Part shown: piece by piece, positions 20,107 to 31,753 of the stretch
How positions within the stretch are numbered: the stretch's first letter is position 1
Layout: each line of letters opens with the position of its first letter
Origin: Allium sativum
Taxonomy: Eukaryota; Streptophyta; Magnoliopsida; Asparagales; Amaryllidaceae
Direction of reading: 5' to 3'
Assembly (NCBI GenBank): GCA_030737875.1
Contig: JASFAX010000020.1
Location: forward strand, 29,712,688 to 29,776,687
DNA length: 64,000 bases
Made by a program: the position numbers and the translations under genes
The notes under the pieces: generated by a model
What the model saw: only the letters and a program-made list of their open reading frames with translations
The model's database searches: none
Told to the model about the DNA's origin: nothing

Positions 20107-21870
20107 TCATCTGATGAAGTTCTTCTCAAGCAACTCCTTTACTTGCTTGTTGAGCTCCCGTCTCTCACGCGGAGCCATGTGCCGAACGGGCAAAGAAACA
20201 GGCTTAGCATTATCCACCAGATAAATGCGAAAATCAATCTCTCGTTTAGGGGGCAACCCCTTAACTTCTTCAAAAACATCTGGATAATCTCGGACCACCC
20301 TTACAGACTGAAGGGCTTCCTCTGACGAGTCGAGAGATTCAAGATAGCACAACATGACGGGATCCTTCGGATTGCATGAAATCTCTAAGGTGTTGCCAAG
20401 GCTAGTCACAAGCCTCACAACCCTATGCTCACAATCAAGAATGGCTCCATGTCTAGACAGCCAATCCATGCCCAAAATCAATCCGTATCCCCTGAAACCA
20501 AGAACATACGCACTACACAAGAACTCTACACTGAGTATAGAGATCCTCAGATCCTCACATATCATAGATAGATGAGCAGAACCCCCAATGGGATTCGAAA
20601 CACAAACGGGATCATCCACTAAGCTAGTACTAAGGTGCAAACTATCAACAAGATCAGATGAAATAAAGCTATGTGATGCACCAGAATCAAACAAGGTACG
20701 AACTGGGAGATCAGAAACATAAACAAGGTTCTCAACAGAAACACTACCTCGGTCGGGAACTGGAGCGGTATTGAGAGCATGAACTTGCCCTCCTGAAGGT
20801 CCAGCACGCTGAGTCTGACCCTGCCCTTTCTTCTTCGGGCATTCCTTGCTGAAGTGTCCAGTCTCACCACAGGAAAAACATCCACCACTAAGCTTCCTTT
20901 TCTTCTTCCTACAATCCTTAGCAAAGTGTCCAGGCACACCACAGTAATTGCACTTTCCCTTGCCTTTGTTGTTGTTCCCCTTCTTGTTCTTGCTCTGATT
21001 CCCCTGACTGCTTTGACCACCTTGATTGCCTTTACCTTGAGAATCAGTCTTCTTTGCTTGAGTATCACTCGACTTGACCTCTTTCTTTCCATCTCCCTGA
21101 AGTAGAGCCATATCGACCAAACTCTCAAAAGTAGCCCCATGCGGAATATGTGACATCGCCAAACCCTGCAGCGGCTCATTCAATCCTCTAGCAAATCGAA
21201 GAGCCTTCTTCTCAGGAGTGTTCACCATATCCAAACCAAAACGGGCCAGCTGATTAAACTTGTTCACATACTCCTTGACAGACATATCACCTTGCTTTAA
21301 TGCAATGAACTTCTCCATCTGTAAATTCGCCTCAGCAGAAGATAGAAACTTGGCCACAAATCTAGCCCTCAAATCGGCCCAAGTCTCGACGGGCCTCGTC
21401 CCATTGGTGACCTCCCACCAATAGGCTGCTTCGTCCTTCAAAAGCCATACTCTCAATAAGATCTTCCTCTCGTCATCAATCCTAAAGATAGCAAACAAGT
21501 CCTCAGTGTCTTTCAGCCAATTCCTAGCTTCAACAAAAGATTCCGTGCCTAGGAAATTCTTGCCTCCCATCGCCTTGAAGTCTTTACAAACCTTCGTGAA
21601 CTCAACCTGAGGATGCTGAGGGGGAGGAGGAGGAAGAGGAGCCTCAGCAACAGGAGGAGGAGGAACATTAGCAACGGGAGGAGGAATATTAACTACTGGA
21701 GGAGGAGGAACAGGAACCACCGGAGGGGGGACATTAACGGGAGGATTCTCAACTACAGGAGGAGGAGTGGGAGTAGGGTTTGCGGGGCCGGCTGCCGCCC
21801 TAGCTTCTAGAAGTCTCCTATACCAGAGTGGTACATTTACTCCATCCGGGATGGCAAGATTCTCAGCCAT
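20107..21870 (-). CDS. gag: gag-protease polyprotein of A1
   Basis: 587 aa from ATG at 21870. The N-terminus has a long proline-rich stretch (roughly residues 30-90). The capsid-like region contains WLLKDEAAYWWEVT and YVNKFNQLARFGLDM. A basic low-complexity linker leads to two CCHC knuckles near residues 304 and 329 (CNYCGVPGHF, CFSCGETGHF). The protease has its DSG triad (LFDSGASHSFIS) near residue 392, where many relatives have DTG or DSG. It ends FIR-TGA, and the next codons in the same frame (SISEWGAP) are the normal start of RT, so gag and pol are one frame with a single stop. Element C has CAT and A2 has CAA at this codon; O has TGA. Confidence 0.93.
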   Translation of the reverse strand: MAENLAIPDGVNVPLWYRRLLEARAAAGPANPTPTPPPVVENPPVNVPPPVVPVPPPPVVNIPPPVANVPPPPVAEAPLPPPPPQHPQVEFTKVCKDFKAMGGKNFLGTESFVEARNWLKDTEDLFAIFRIDDERKILLRVWLLKDEAAYWWEVTNGTRPVETWADLRARFVAKFLSSAEANLQMEKFIALKQGDMSVKEYVNKFNQLARFGLDMVNTPEKKALRFARGLNEPLQGLAMSHIPHGATFESLVDMALLQGDGKKEVKSSDTQAKKTDSQGKGNQGGQSSQGNQSKNKKGNNNKGKGKCNYCGVPGHFAKDCRKKKRKLSGGCFSCGETGHFSKECPKKKGQGQTQRAGPSGGQVHALNTAPVPDRGSVSVENLVYVSDLPVRTLFDSGASHSFISSDLVDSLHLSTSLVDDPVCVSNPIGGSAHLSMICEDLRISILSVEFLCSAYVLGFRGYGLILGMDWLSRHGAILDCEHRVVRLVTSLGNTLEISCNPKDPVMLCYLESLDSSEEALQSVRVVRDYPDVFEEVKGLPPKREIDFRIYLVDNAKPVSLPVRHMAPRERRELNKQVKELLEKNFIR

Positions 21871-22065
21871 ACTGAAACGAAAGATAAGATAAGATTAGGT
21901 CAAGGGAACGAAGGATAACGCTAATGGCTTTTTGGGGAATAGCCTTTTAAAATACTAGACTTTTCTTTGGAAAATACTTTATAATTGTTTTGAAAATAGT
22001 TTTTCAAAAGTCTTTTTAAAAACTTTTTGTTCTTTCTTGTAAACCTTTTGCTCTGATACCAAATT
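21871..22065 (-). other. Leader and primer-binding site of A1
   Basis: The minus strand directly after the 5' LTR reads AATTTGGTATCAGAGC: the PBS TGGTATCAGAGC (22061-22050) is a perfect match to the plant initiator methionine tRNA 3' end used by most Tekay/Del elements. About 180 bp of non-coding A/T-rich leader follow to the gag ATG. Confidence 0.9.
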
Positions 22066-24648
22066 TGTAACACCCCACCTCCGCTAGGGTCACTCTTTCG
22101 GGGGCACTAGCTTCTGGGGGGCGTTAGAACTGGGTAAGCATGCATAATGATATATCAAGGCAGAACAAGAACATAAATGTATATATGTAAAACAGAGTAA
22201 GTGGGAATAAAACAGCGGAATATCTCAAACCATCTCAAAACAAGTCTAGTACATCATAAAGTCATCTGCCAAAATAAACATGTCTAGTACATCATAAACA
22301 GAAATACTGAAATACATAGTGCTATCCCCAAAATAAAGAGGATAAACCATAGCGAACTCAATGTCCCGACATACATGAGCTATCCAGCAAACAAGCAAGC
22401 GATCCAAGCTAAGCACCACTATTCCCTCCCTGAGAACCTGGGGGGGGGGGGGAAACGGAAGAAAAGAAGCGAAAGAAAACAGGTCAGTCAAAAAGACTGG
22501 TAAGCCCTACTACGATCAGTCTATAAACTAATAAAGTTAACATCATGATGGAAACTGAGATGAACATACTGGCAATAGATAAAGGTGTCATCACATAAAG
22601 AAGATTAAGCTTTGCACCACAGTGTACTAGCAAACTAACATAACCGGTATTGATCCCTCAGCCCAACCTTTGGCCCAATAACATGAGGTGACCTTAATAC
22701 AAGGTCCAGCCCAAAGGTCTAGTCTATCGGCTCCCTATAAACCTAACACGTCAAGTGTTGGTGTCCATACGGCCCACATATGGTTGTAGTCAGACTGTGC
22801 TGGGTCCACCTTCGGGTGTATCAAGCCCTCGGGTGTCAACCCCAGACAACTAAGCAATAATGCACAGTCTAAACCTACTGGTACCCGTGCCTCGAGTTTG
22901 TCCAACACCGGACTACGTGCACGTCCGTAGCCCGCCTGGACCCGCACTGCTGTAACACTCAGCCGTCGCTTTGGTCGCTTACATCATTCCAGTAATCGTG
23001 CCCCGCCCTAGCCTAGCCTCTAGGGTTGTGAATGATACCAAACTGGGATTACTACTGGAAAAGACCACGTTGCTAGGGTTTTCTAAGAGGGTTAAGTGTG
23101 GTTTAACCCCTCACTAATCATGGATTAAATTAGTTAAGTGTAACCAACAGTTCACCACTTAACCCCATTTAATCCCTCGTATCCCCAAAATTGGTTAAGT
23201 ATTAGTGGGCCATGACTTAACCCTAATCATGAGGCATTAATTAATTTAATTGTGCCTTAACCTCTCACATTAGACTTTGTTGCGGTTACTAGTTAAGCCG
23301 GGCGGGTCCGGGTAGCTTTACACCACAACTTGGTCTAACCTCGGGTCCAAGGTACACATGACCAACTTCTCACATTGGGTCTTATTGTTTGTAGCAACTA
23401 GTTAAGCCGGTCGGTTCCGGGTAGGTTTACGCTACAAACTCAACCCAACCTCGAGTTGGCCACACTTATGTTTTCTAAGTGTCATGTCCACTTTATTTTC
23501 AAAACATAATTACAAGTTTAACAAATACTTAGGTAGACCTAACTTAATAGGTAAATTCCCAAGGGGTAGACCTAACTTAATAGGTAAATTCCCAATCTCA
23601 TATTTTCATGTATTTTAAGTTTTACCCCAAACCCCCCAACGTCATTCTATCGCTTACACATTCGTCATAACGCATAAAGGATAGAAAGAGGGAACTTGGC
23701 ACAACATACATGATAAATATTACATATCATAATAAACATGCATAACGTGTTGGACTTGCATAACTTAGCATAGTGAACTTGCATAAACATGCATAACTTG
23801 TTAAACTTGCAAATCCTGGCATAGTGAACTTGCATAAACATGCATAACTTGTTAAACTTGCAAATCATGGCATAGTGAACTTGCATAAACATGCATAACT
23901 TGTTAAACTTGCAAATCATGGCATAGTGAACTTGCATAAACATGCATAACTTATCAAACATGTGTAACATAGCATAGTGAACTCACATAAGCATGCATAA
24001 CTTATTAAACATGCATAACATAGCATAGTGAACTCGCATAAGCATGCATAACTTATTAAACATGCATAAATCCCAACTTTCATCACATATTAACTTTAGA
24101 GTTTCTAAAATGAAGGTAAGAGGGCTTACAAATATTATGAAGACACAAATCTAATAATAAAGATTGAGAAGCCCTTTATGCAAGCATATAAAAACCCAAA
24201 ACAAAGCTCTAATTAACAAAAATCCCAAAAACTCAAGCTTAGCAAATAAAGCTTGCAACTTGATGATGTATGCAAGCTAATGATCATTCATACAACTTAG
24301 AAATGCTTGTATGAACATCCAAATCTTCATAGGAATGATTTTTGAAGAGGGTGGAGGCTAGGGTTTTTAGGTGGGGGTCATTTGAGAATTCAATTTGACA
24401 TAGTTTGGTTGCTAGAATGAATAATGAGTGATTTAGGGTAGGTTAGGGTCTTATTTATAGATTAGGCTAGTGATTTAGACCATAGGATTAACCCTAGGTT
24501 GAATTAGGTCCATCAGATTTCGGAATTCTCCAGAACCAAGCCACACAACCAAGCCCAAATCAAAATGGTGCGCCAGGCAAAACTGCCCGGCCACCCCGTG
24601 TCGACAGGGCTGTCGACAGGGCAGTCGACACCCTTAGACCCCTGTCGA
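22066..24648 (-). repeat. 5' LTR of A1, main part
   Basis: Matches 13949-16824 closely, with scattered substitutions, a shorter poly(G) run and a 6-bp difference near 23196. It is cut at GTCGA (24644-24648, left TSD of A2) inside the GTCGAC cluster; the last 282 bp are at 34774-35055. Confidence 0.92.
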
Positions 24649-27600
24649 TGTAACACCCCACCTCCGCCAGGGTCACTCGCAAAGGAATGCACTAGCTTTG
24701 GAGGGGCATTATTGGTAAACATGCATGATGATATAGCAAGGCAGGACATGACATATATATATAAATAAACAGAGTAAGTAAATAAAACAGCGGAAGATTT
24801 TTAAACTATTTCAAAAACAAGTCTGGTACATCAAAATGTCAATTTTCCCAAATAAACAAGTCTAGTACATGAAGTTACATCATCTGAAACTGAAAAAGGA
24901 AAACATAAAAGTAGCTATCCCCAAAGTGGAAGAAACCATAGCAAGCCCAAGTCCAAAGCATACATGAGCTATCCAAGAAAGCAGCTGAGATCCAAGCTAG
25001 GCTCCTGTATTCCCTCCCTGAGAACCTGGGGGGGGGGGGGAACGGAAGAAAAGAGGCGAAACAAACCGGGTCAGTCAAAAAGACTGAGTAAGCCCTGCTA
25101 CGATCAGTCTATAAACTAATAAAGTTAACATCATGATGGAAACTGAGATGATCATAGATAACAACATACTGGCATGGTAAATTACCTACAAGATATATAG
25201 AGGTATCATCGCATAAAACAAGGTTAAGTTTTGCACCACGGTGTACTAGCAACCCAACATAACAGGTATTGATCCCTTAGCCCAAACTTTGGCCCAATAA
25301 CATGAAGTGACCTTAGTATAAGGTCCAACCCAACGGTCTAGTTGATCGGCTCCCTATAAGCCTAACACGTCAAGTGTTGATGTCCATACGGCCCACATAT
25401 GGATGTAGGTAGTCTGTGCTGGGCCCACCTTTGGGTGTATCAAGCCCTCGGTTGTCGACCCCGGACACTTAAGCAATAATGCACAGCCCTAACCTACTGG
25501 TACCCGTGCCTCGAGTTTGTCCAACATCGGACTACGTGCACGTCCGTAGCCCGCCGGACCCGCACCGCTGTACCACTCGGCCATCGCCCTTTGGTCGTTT
25601 ACATCCGTCCAGTAATCGTGCCCCGCCCTAGCCTAGTTTCTAGGGTTGTGATGATACCAAACTGGGATTACTGCCGGAACAGACCCGCCGCTAGGGTTTC
25701 CTAAGAGGGTTAAGTGTGATTTAACCCTTCACTAATCCTGGATTAAACTGGTTAAGTGTGGCTTAACCCCATTCTAATCCCTTGAACTCCCAAATGGATT
25801 AAACTAGTTAAGTGTAGCTAACGGTTCACAACTTAACCACATTCTAATCCCTTGAACTCCCAAATTGGTTAAGTATTAGTGGACCCTGACTTAACCCTAA
25901 TCATAAGGCATTAATTAATTTAATGCACCTTAACCTCTCACATTAGACCTTGTTATGGTTACTAGTTAGGCCGGGCGGGTCCGGGTAGCTTTACACCACA
26001 ACTTGGTCTAACCTCGGGTCTTGGCACCCCATGACCAACTTCCCACATTGGGTCCTATTGTTTGTAGCCACTAGTTAAGCCGGTCGGTTCCGGGTAGAAT
26101 TACGCTACAAACTCAACCCAACCTCGAGTTGGCCACACTTATGTTTTCTAAGTGTCATGTCCACTTTATTTCAAAACATAATTACAAGTCAACAATTACT
26201 TGGGTAGACCTAACTTAATAGGTAAATTCCCAAGGGGTAGACCTAACTTAATAGGTAAATTCCCAAATCTTATATTTTCATGTATTTTAAGTTTACCCCA
26301 AAACCCCAACGTCATTCTATCGCTTACATATTCGTAGTAACGCATAAAGGATAGGAAGAGGGAACTTGGCACAACATACATGACAAACTTGCACAACAAT
26401 CATGCATAACACGTTAGACTTACACAACTTAGCATAGTGAACTTGCATATTTCCATAAACATGCATAACTTAGCATAGTGAACTTGCATATTACCATAAT
26501 CATGCATAACTTGTCGAACATGCACAACTTGTCATTTTAAATTTGCATAAACATGCACAACTTGTTAAACTTGCAAATCATGGCTTAGTATACATGCATA
26601 ACTCAATTAACTTGCAAATCATGGCTTAGTACACTTGCATAAACATGCATAATCCATTAAACATGTAGAACATGGCATAATAAGCTCGCATAAGCATGCA
26701 TAACTTGTGAAACATGTAAAACATGGCATAGAAATCTCGCATATGCATGCATAACTTATGAATCATATAAAACATGGCCTAGCGAGTTCGCATAAGCATG
26801 CATAATCAACTAAACTCACATAAATCTCAACTTTCACCAAACATTAACTTTAGAGTTTGTAAAGTGAAGGTAAGAGGGCTTACAATGCTTATGCGGACTC
26901 AAATGAGTATAACAAATGCAAGAAACCCCTTATGCAACTAACTAAAACCCCCAAATGCAAGCAAACTTGATCAAGACTCCTCCTTTATGATGCCAATAGA
27001 AAAACAAGCCTTTAATGCAAGCTAAAAAGGATCATACAAGCCTAAATATGCTTGTATGCATGGAAAATCACTTAGGAATTAAATTAGGAATTGTATGAAG
27101 AGGGTGGAGGCCATGAGAGTTTGGATTTTGGCATAGTTTTGTTGCTAGAATGATTAATGAGGCTTTAGGGTAGGATTAGGAGCTTATTTATAGAAGATTA
27201 GAGTGATTTAGACCATAGGATTAACCCTAGGATAGTTTTGGCCCGTCAGATCTCGGAACTCTCTAGAACCAAGCCACCCAATCAAGCCCAAATCAGAAAT
27301 GGTGCACCAGGCTAGACGGCCTGGGCACCCCCTGTCGACAGGGCTGTCGACAGGGCAGTCGACTCCCTGGGGACCCTGTCGACAGGCCTGTCGACATGGG
27401 GCCCCTGGCGGGAGTTTTCCCGCCTTGGCCCAGCTGGCCCAATTCTTTAAATTTGAATCTGTTTTTACTTAGGATTTTTCTGAAAACTTCAATGGGCCTT
27501 AACTGGGTCATACGGACTCCGATTTTCGAAAACTCGGACTCTATTTCGCGTATTTTTCCGAGACGAACGCAATGGCATAGCCCGTTTCCCTTGATTCAGA

Positions 27601-27664
27601 TTTTAGAATTAAATTCTGCCTCAATTTACATTATTACAGGTTATTGAAAATACGGGTTGTTACA
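24649..27664 (-). repeat. 3' LTR of A2
   Basis: Same architecture as A1 LTR: GTCGAC cluster (27330-27400), TATA near 27184, donor-like GTAAGCCC (near 26882), diverged ATGCAAGTT array, hairpins (26125-25933), poly(C)/AG module (25040-25018). It carries two short direct copies of TAGACCTAACTTAATAGG near 26204-26260, also present in A1. No genes. Confidence 0.92.
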
Positions 27665-28490
27665 TTCTCCCCTCCTTAAAGGAATTCGTCCCCGAAATCT
27701 TCAAGTTAGGAAGAACGTATCCTACCATCCAATCATCCATCTACTCAAAGCATCATCCACGAGCAATCATTGTCCTTAAATAATTCTAAATGTGGTATGA
27801 ACATATGCAAAAGTGTGTGTATATGTACTTATCTAATGCAAAGATCAGGCGGTTACTGATACAGTAAACCTCCTTTATGCATATGTATGTCTTATCTAAT
27901 GCAAAGATCAGGTGGTTACTGATACAGTAAACCTCCTTAATGCATATGTATGTCAGTGAAATGAATCCATATGTATGCAAACTCCTAAATTCATAGTATC
28001 TATATGAGTGCACATAACATTCACCCATATGCAACATCCATGTGATAACACACAATTTCCATCCATGAATAAGCATAAACACTCATGCATATGCAATATG
28101 AGGAGTGTGCGAGCCGATCTAGTGCCTAATCGTGTATAATGCATCCACGAGCAAACACTTGCAACCACTTGCAACCACTTGCAACCATCAAGCATAACAT
28201 GCTTCAAATACATGTTTCATCCAAAGGGTTTCTACCTAAGGTTCTCATGACAAGATAGACACGATGAACTAGATAAGCTAGATAAACTAGACAAACTCCT
28301 TTTTGGATTACAAGAAATCCATTCAAACTTTGACATATAGTACTAACCGATGAGTCTTAACCCCCTTATGGAGTTTACAACAGAAATAAGATCGAGAATG
28401 GGACCGAGAGGATATATACAAAAGATAACTTGCAAGCAAGTTCCACAGGAAAACTAGGATCAAAGATGCACTCTTAAAAAGAGATATGAT
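27665..28490 (-). other. PPT and 3' untranslated region, A2, with duplicated stem-loop
   Basis: The minus-strand PPT AAGGAGGGGAGAA adjoins the LTR. A 63-bp tandem duplication (27828-27890, 27891-27953) carries two copies of the 3' stem-loop (27847-27874, 27910-27937), whose inner arms are TTACTG/CAGTAA. The remainder is non-coding and resembles the A1 3' region up to about 28290, then diverges. Confidence 0.7.
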
Positions 28491-30493
28491 GCGCGTATCT
28501 AGTCTTCACTCTTCTTAGTAACGTTTCCTTGAGCTTAACTCCACTGTGCTTTGACTATCTTCCACTTCATGATTCCTTGGCTTCCTAACTCCTATTTCCC
28601 TAAATTCGAGTTGGAACTTTTTTCATTATTGCCTCACGTCTTTCTTTCCCACTTATTCTTTTTTCTGTATACTTGGCTTAAACATAATTATAACCTCATG
28701 ATTCGTGCAAGCTCACCAAAATTCACCAGTGAATCCTGGATCTCGTCTTCTTACCATAAGGTATTCCATGCAGCAGAACTTTTCTTGAAAATACCAATCC
28801 ACGTTGCTAGTTGTCCTATAACTCATGCTTAAATCGAAATGAACCATCTGCCTATGAGTGATAGGTCATACCTAGATTCAGTTGCCTATCCTTGGCTTCC
28901 TGTAGGCTATTTCAAAACTGGCCAACTTCTTGAGGGTAAACCGTTGCTGACCATGATGCAGTCCTCTCGCTCTTCACCGGACTGAAATGAGCACTCTTCG
29001 TGAGTCTACCTATTATGACCCTCATACCCGTATTCCCTTTCTTTGATCTAGGCAGTCTATCCATATAATCTATCGAGATGTTTTCATACTTCCCTTGCGA
29101 AACTTCCAATGGAGATAATGGCCCACTGGGCTTCTATGACTTGACCTTAACCTGGTGGCACAACATGTATCCCGAAACCAACTCGGCCACCTCCTCGAGT
29201 GATACGCATCTTCAAGAACCTTCTTTACCAAGCCTTCCACTCGAGGAACACATCCTCTCTTATCGCTCTTAGTCTTCCCTTGTCATCTAAAATATATCTA
29301 GCGAGGTGACCTAACATCTCGCCTCGAATCGACTGGTCCATGTTCTTGACCAACTGCGGGTCTTCTTCCCGTGAAACTCCCTTCTTGGTCCAGAAGAGTA
29401 TGTCTAAGCTCCGGGAATGCCAACTAACTGGCCAAACGGAGAAGGCTTCTTACTTCAATTGCCCTTCTCAGAGCTTTCCGGTCTCAAACCGTAGCCACCT
29501 TAGCGGAATCCACCGCTAAGCCTTACTTAAGAACTATGTGCCCAAGAAATCCAACTTCCTTCCTCCAAAGTGACATTTGGAGAACTTGACCTTCAACTGG
29601 TGGCTCTAAGCGTATCCATCCCCTTCTTGAGATGTCTAACATGCTCTTCCTCGTTCTTTTGAGGAGATCAAATATCGTCTACGACGACCACGACAACTTG
29701 TTCAAGGACTCCCTAAACACCCTACCCATCAAGTCCACGTAGTATGCGGGTGCATTAGTCAAACCAAATAGCATGACTAGCCATTCTAAAAATCCATCTA
29801 GAGTCCTAAACGCAGTCTTGTCAATTCCATCCTCAGCCATCCTAAGCTGATGGAATCCGGTAGCTAGGTCAAAAGAAAACGGATGCTCCTACCAGCTGAT
29901 CAAACAAATCATTGATCCCTGGTAACGGTTGTCTATTCTTTTCAACATGTAAGCGAAGCAAACTATCCATATTAGTAACGAATACTACTGGAGCACCCTA
30001 CTCGGAAATGCCTTGTCTCAGGAAGTTCTTCTCAAGCAACTCCTTGACTTGCTTCCTTAACTCTCATCTCGTGAGATCATGTGCCTGACCGGCCACGAAG
30101 CTGGTTTGGTATTACCAACCAGATAATACGGAAATCTATCCCAAGATATCAGGATATTCTCGGACCACCCTCCCAGATTGCAAACTATCGATAGACGAGT
30201 TGAGGGATTCAAGATAACATAACATGACGGGACCCCTAGGGTTGCTGGAAATTTCTAGGGTATTACCGAGGCGAGTCATGAGCCTCATACCCCTCTATAC
30301 AAAAACCCAGAATGGCTCCAAAATCGGACAACCATTCCATGCCCAAAACCAACCCATATCCCCTGAAACTGAGAATAAAACATCCCACGAGAATTCTATA
30401 CTCAAGATAGAAATTTTCAAATCCACTCAGACCACAGACAGGCGGGCAGAACCCCCAATTGGATTTGAAACACATACGGGATCATCAACTACA
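28491..30493 (-). pseudogene. Degenerate protease-RT-integrase remnant of A2
   Basis: On the minus strand, pieces of RT (including the FIR/FLR-Q-GISE junction near 30010 and the FVDD region near 29690) are followed, near 29440, by a jump from the end of RT straight to the linker before integrase: RNase H is missing. An integrase core fragment lies at 28912-29109 (SIDYMDRLPRSKKGNTG, then TKSAHFSPVKSERTASW). There are many stops and frameshifts. No enzyme can be made from this copy. Confidence 0.8.
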
Positions 30494-31564
30494 CTAGTAC
30501 TTAGGTGCAAAACTTTCCACTAGATCAGATGAAATAAAACTATGCGATGTGCCAGGGTCAAACAAAGTTCGAACAGGGAAAATCAAAAAAATGTAAACAA
30601 GATTTTCAACAGGAACACTACCTCTATCATGAGCTGGAAGGACGGGGTTGAGGGGATGAATTCGCCCTCCAGATAGTCCTGCACACTGAGTCTGACCTTG
30701 CCCTTGTTTCCTTGGGCAATCCTTGCTGAAATGTCCAAACTCACCACAATCAAAGCATTCGCCCCTCTTTCTCTTCTCCTTCTTCCTACATTCCCTGGCT
30801 ATATGTCCAACTTTACCACAGAAGTTACATTTCATATTCTTGCCCCGTTTCCCGGAATTTACTCTTTTGCCTTGAGACTCATTTGCCTTGACCTCTTTCT
30901 TATCATTGCTACCTACTTCTTGAAGTAGGGCCAAATTCACTAAACTCTCGAAAGTCGCCCCCAAGGGTATATGAGACAGGGCCAAATCACGTAATGGCTC
31001 GTTTAATCCTAGAGTAAAGTGTAGGGCCTTCTTCTGAGCTGTATTAACCAAGTCTAAATCGTCCTGAGCCAGTTGATTAAACTTATCTATGTATTCCCTA
31101 ATAGTCATGTCCCCTTGCTTCAGTGATAAGAATCTCAGTCCAAACCTTCCTCTAAAGTCATCCCAAGTCTCAATTGGCCTAGTAGCGGTAGTGACTACCC
31201 ACCAACGTGCAGCTTCTTCCTTTAGCAACCATACTTCCAATAAAACCTTCCTGCGGTCACCTATATCAAAGGTGGCTAAAAGATCTTCGGTCTCTTTCAA
31301 CCAATTCCTTGCCTCTACAAAAGTCTCTGTTCCATTAAAATTCTTGCCACCCATCTTCTTAAAGTTCTTGCAAGTTTCCGCAAAATCCGCTTGTGGAGGC
31401 TGAGGGGGAAGAGGAACATCAGCTACGGGAGGAGAAGGAGGAACAGCGGCCTCGACTGGGGAGACAACATTAGGGACACCTGGGACCGGTGCCGTGACTT
31501 CCAAGTATCGACGAAACCAATCGGGTATCGTTACTCCTTCGGGCAAGATGAGATTATCAGACAT
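30494..31564 (-). CDS. gag: gag of A2 (open, runs into a damaged protease)
   Basis: Start chosen at ATG 31564 (MSDNLILPEGVTIPDWF), which aligns with the A1 gag start; the frame stays open upstream to 31603. About 356 aa: a proline-rich N-terminus shorter than in A1, then WLLKEEAARWWVVT, YIDKFNQLAQDDLDLV and two CCHC knuckles (CNFCGKVGHIARECR, CFDCGEFGHFSKDC). It enters protease with FDPGTSHSFIS: the catalytic DSG is changed to DPG, and the frame ends soon after. Intact gag with dead enzymes fits a copy that supplies its own particle protein or RNA-binding function but borrows pol. Confidence 0.8.
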   Translation of the reverse strand: MSDNLILPEGVTIPDWFRRYLEVTAPVPGVPNVVSPVEAAVPPSPPVADVPLPPQPPQADFAETCKNFKKMGGKNFNGTETFVEARNWLKETEDLLATFDIGDRRKVLLEVWLLKEEAARWWVVTTATRPIETWDDFRGRFGLRFLSLKQGDMTIREYIDKFNQLAQDDLDLVNTAQKKALHFTLGLNEPLRDLALSHIPLGATFESLVNLALLQEVGSNDKKEVKANESQGKRVNSGKRGKNMKCNFCGKVGHIARECRKKEKRKRGECFDCGEFGHFSKDCPRKQGQGQTQCAGLSGGRIHPLNPVLPAHDRGSVPVENLVYIFLIFPVRTLFDPGTSHSFISSDLVESFAPKY

Positions 31565-31753
31565 GCTGGAAACGAAAAGAAAAGAGTTCAAACGAGGGAT
31601 CAAAGGATAGTGCTAATGGCTTTTGGGGAATAGCCTTTAAAATAACTAGACTTTTCTTTGGAAAATACTTAATACTTGGTTTTGAAAATAGTTTTCCAAA
31701 AGTTTTTAAAACCTTTTTATCCCTTCTCGTAAACCATATGCTCTGATACCAAA
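31565..31753 (-). other. Leader and primer-binding site of A2
   Basis: Minus strand after the 5' LTR: TTTGGTATCAGAGC. The PBS TGGTATCAGAGC (31751-31740) is a perfect initiator-Met match. Short A/T-rich leader to gag. Confidence 0.88.

Noticed and set aside
19660..20325. Plus-strand frames of 60-136 aa inside A1 pol and gag
   Set aside because: Shadows of the long minus-strand gag-pol frames, without independent homology.
27293..27511. Minus-strand 72-aa frame with RQPCRQG repeats, repeated at 34397-34615
   Set aside because: Translation of the GTCGAC palindrome cluster in the A2 LTRs, not a gene.
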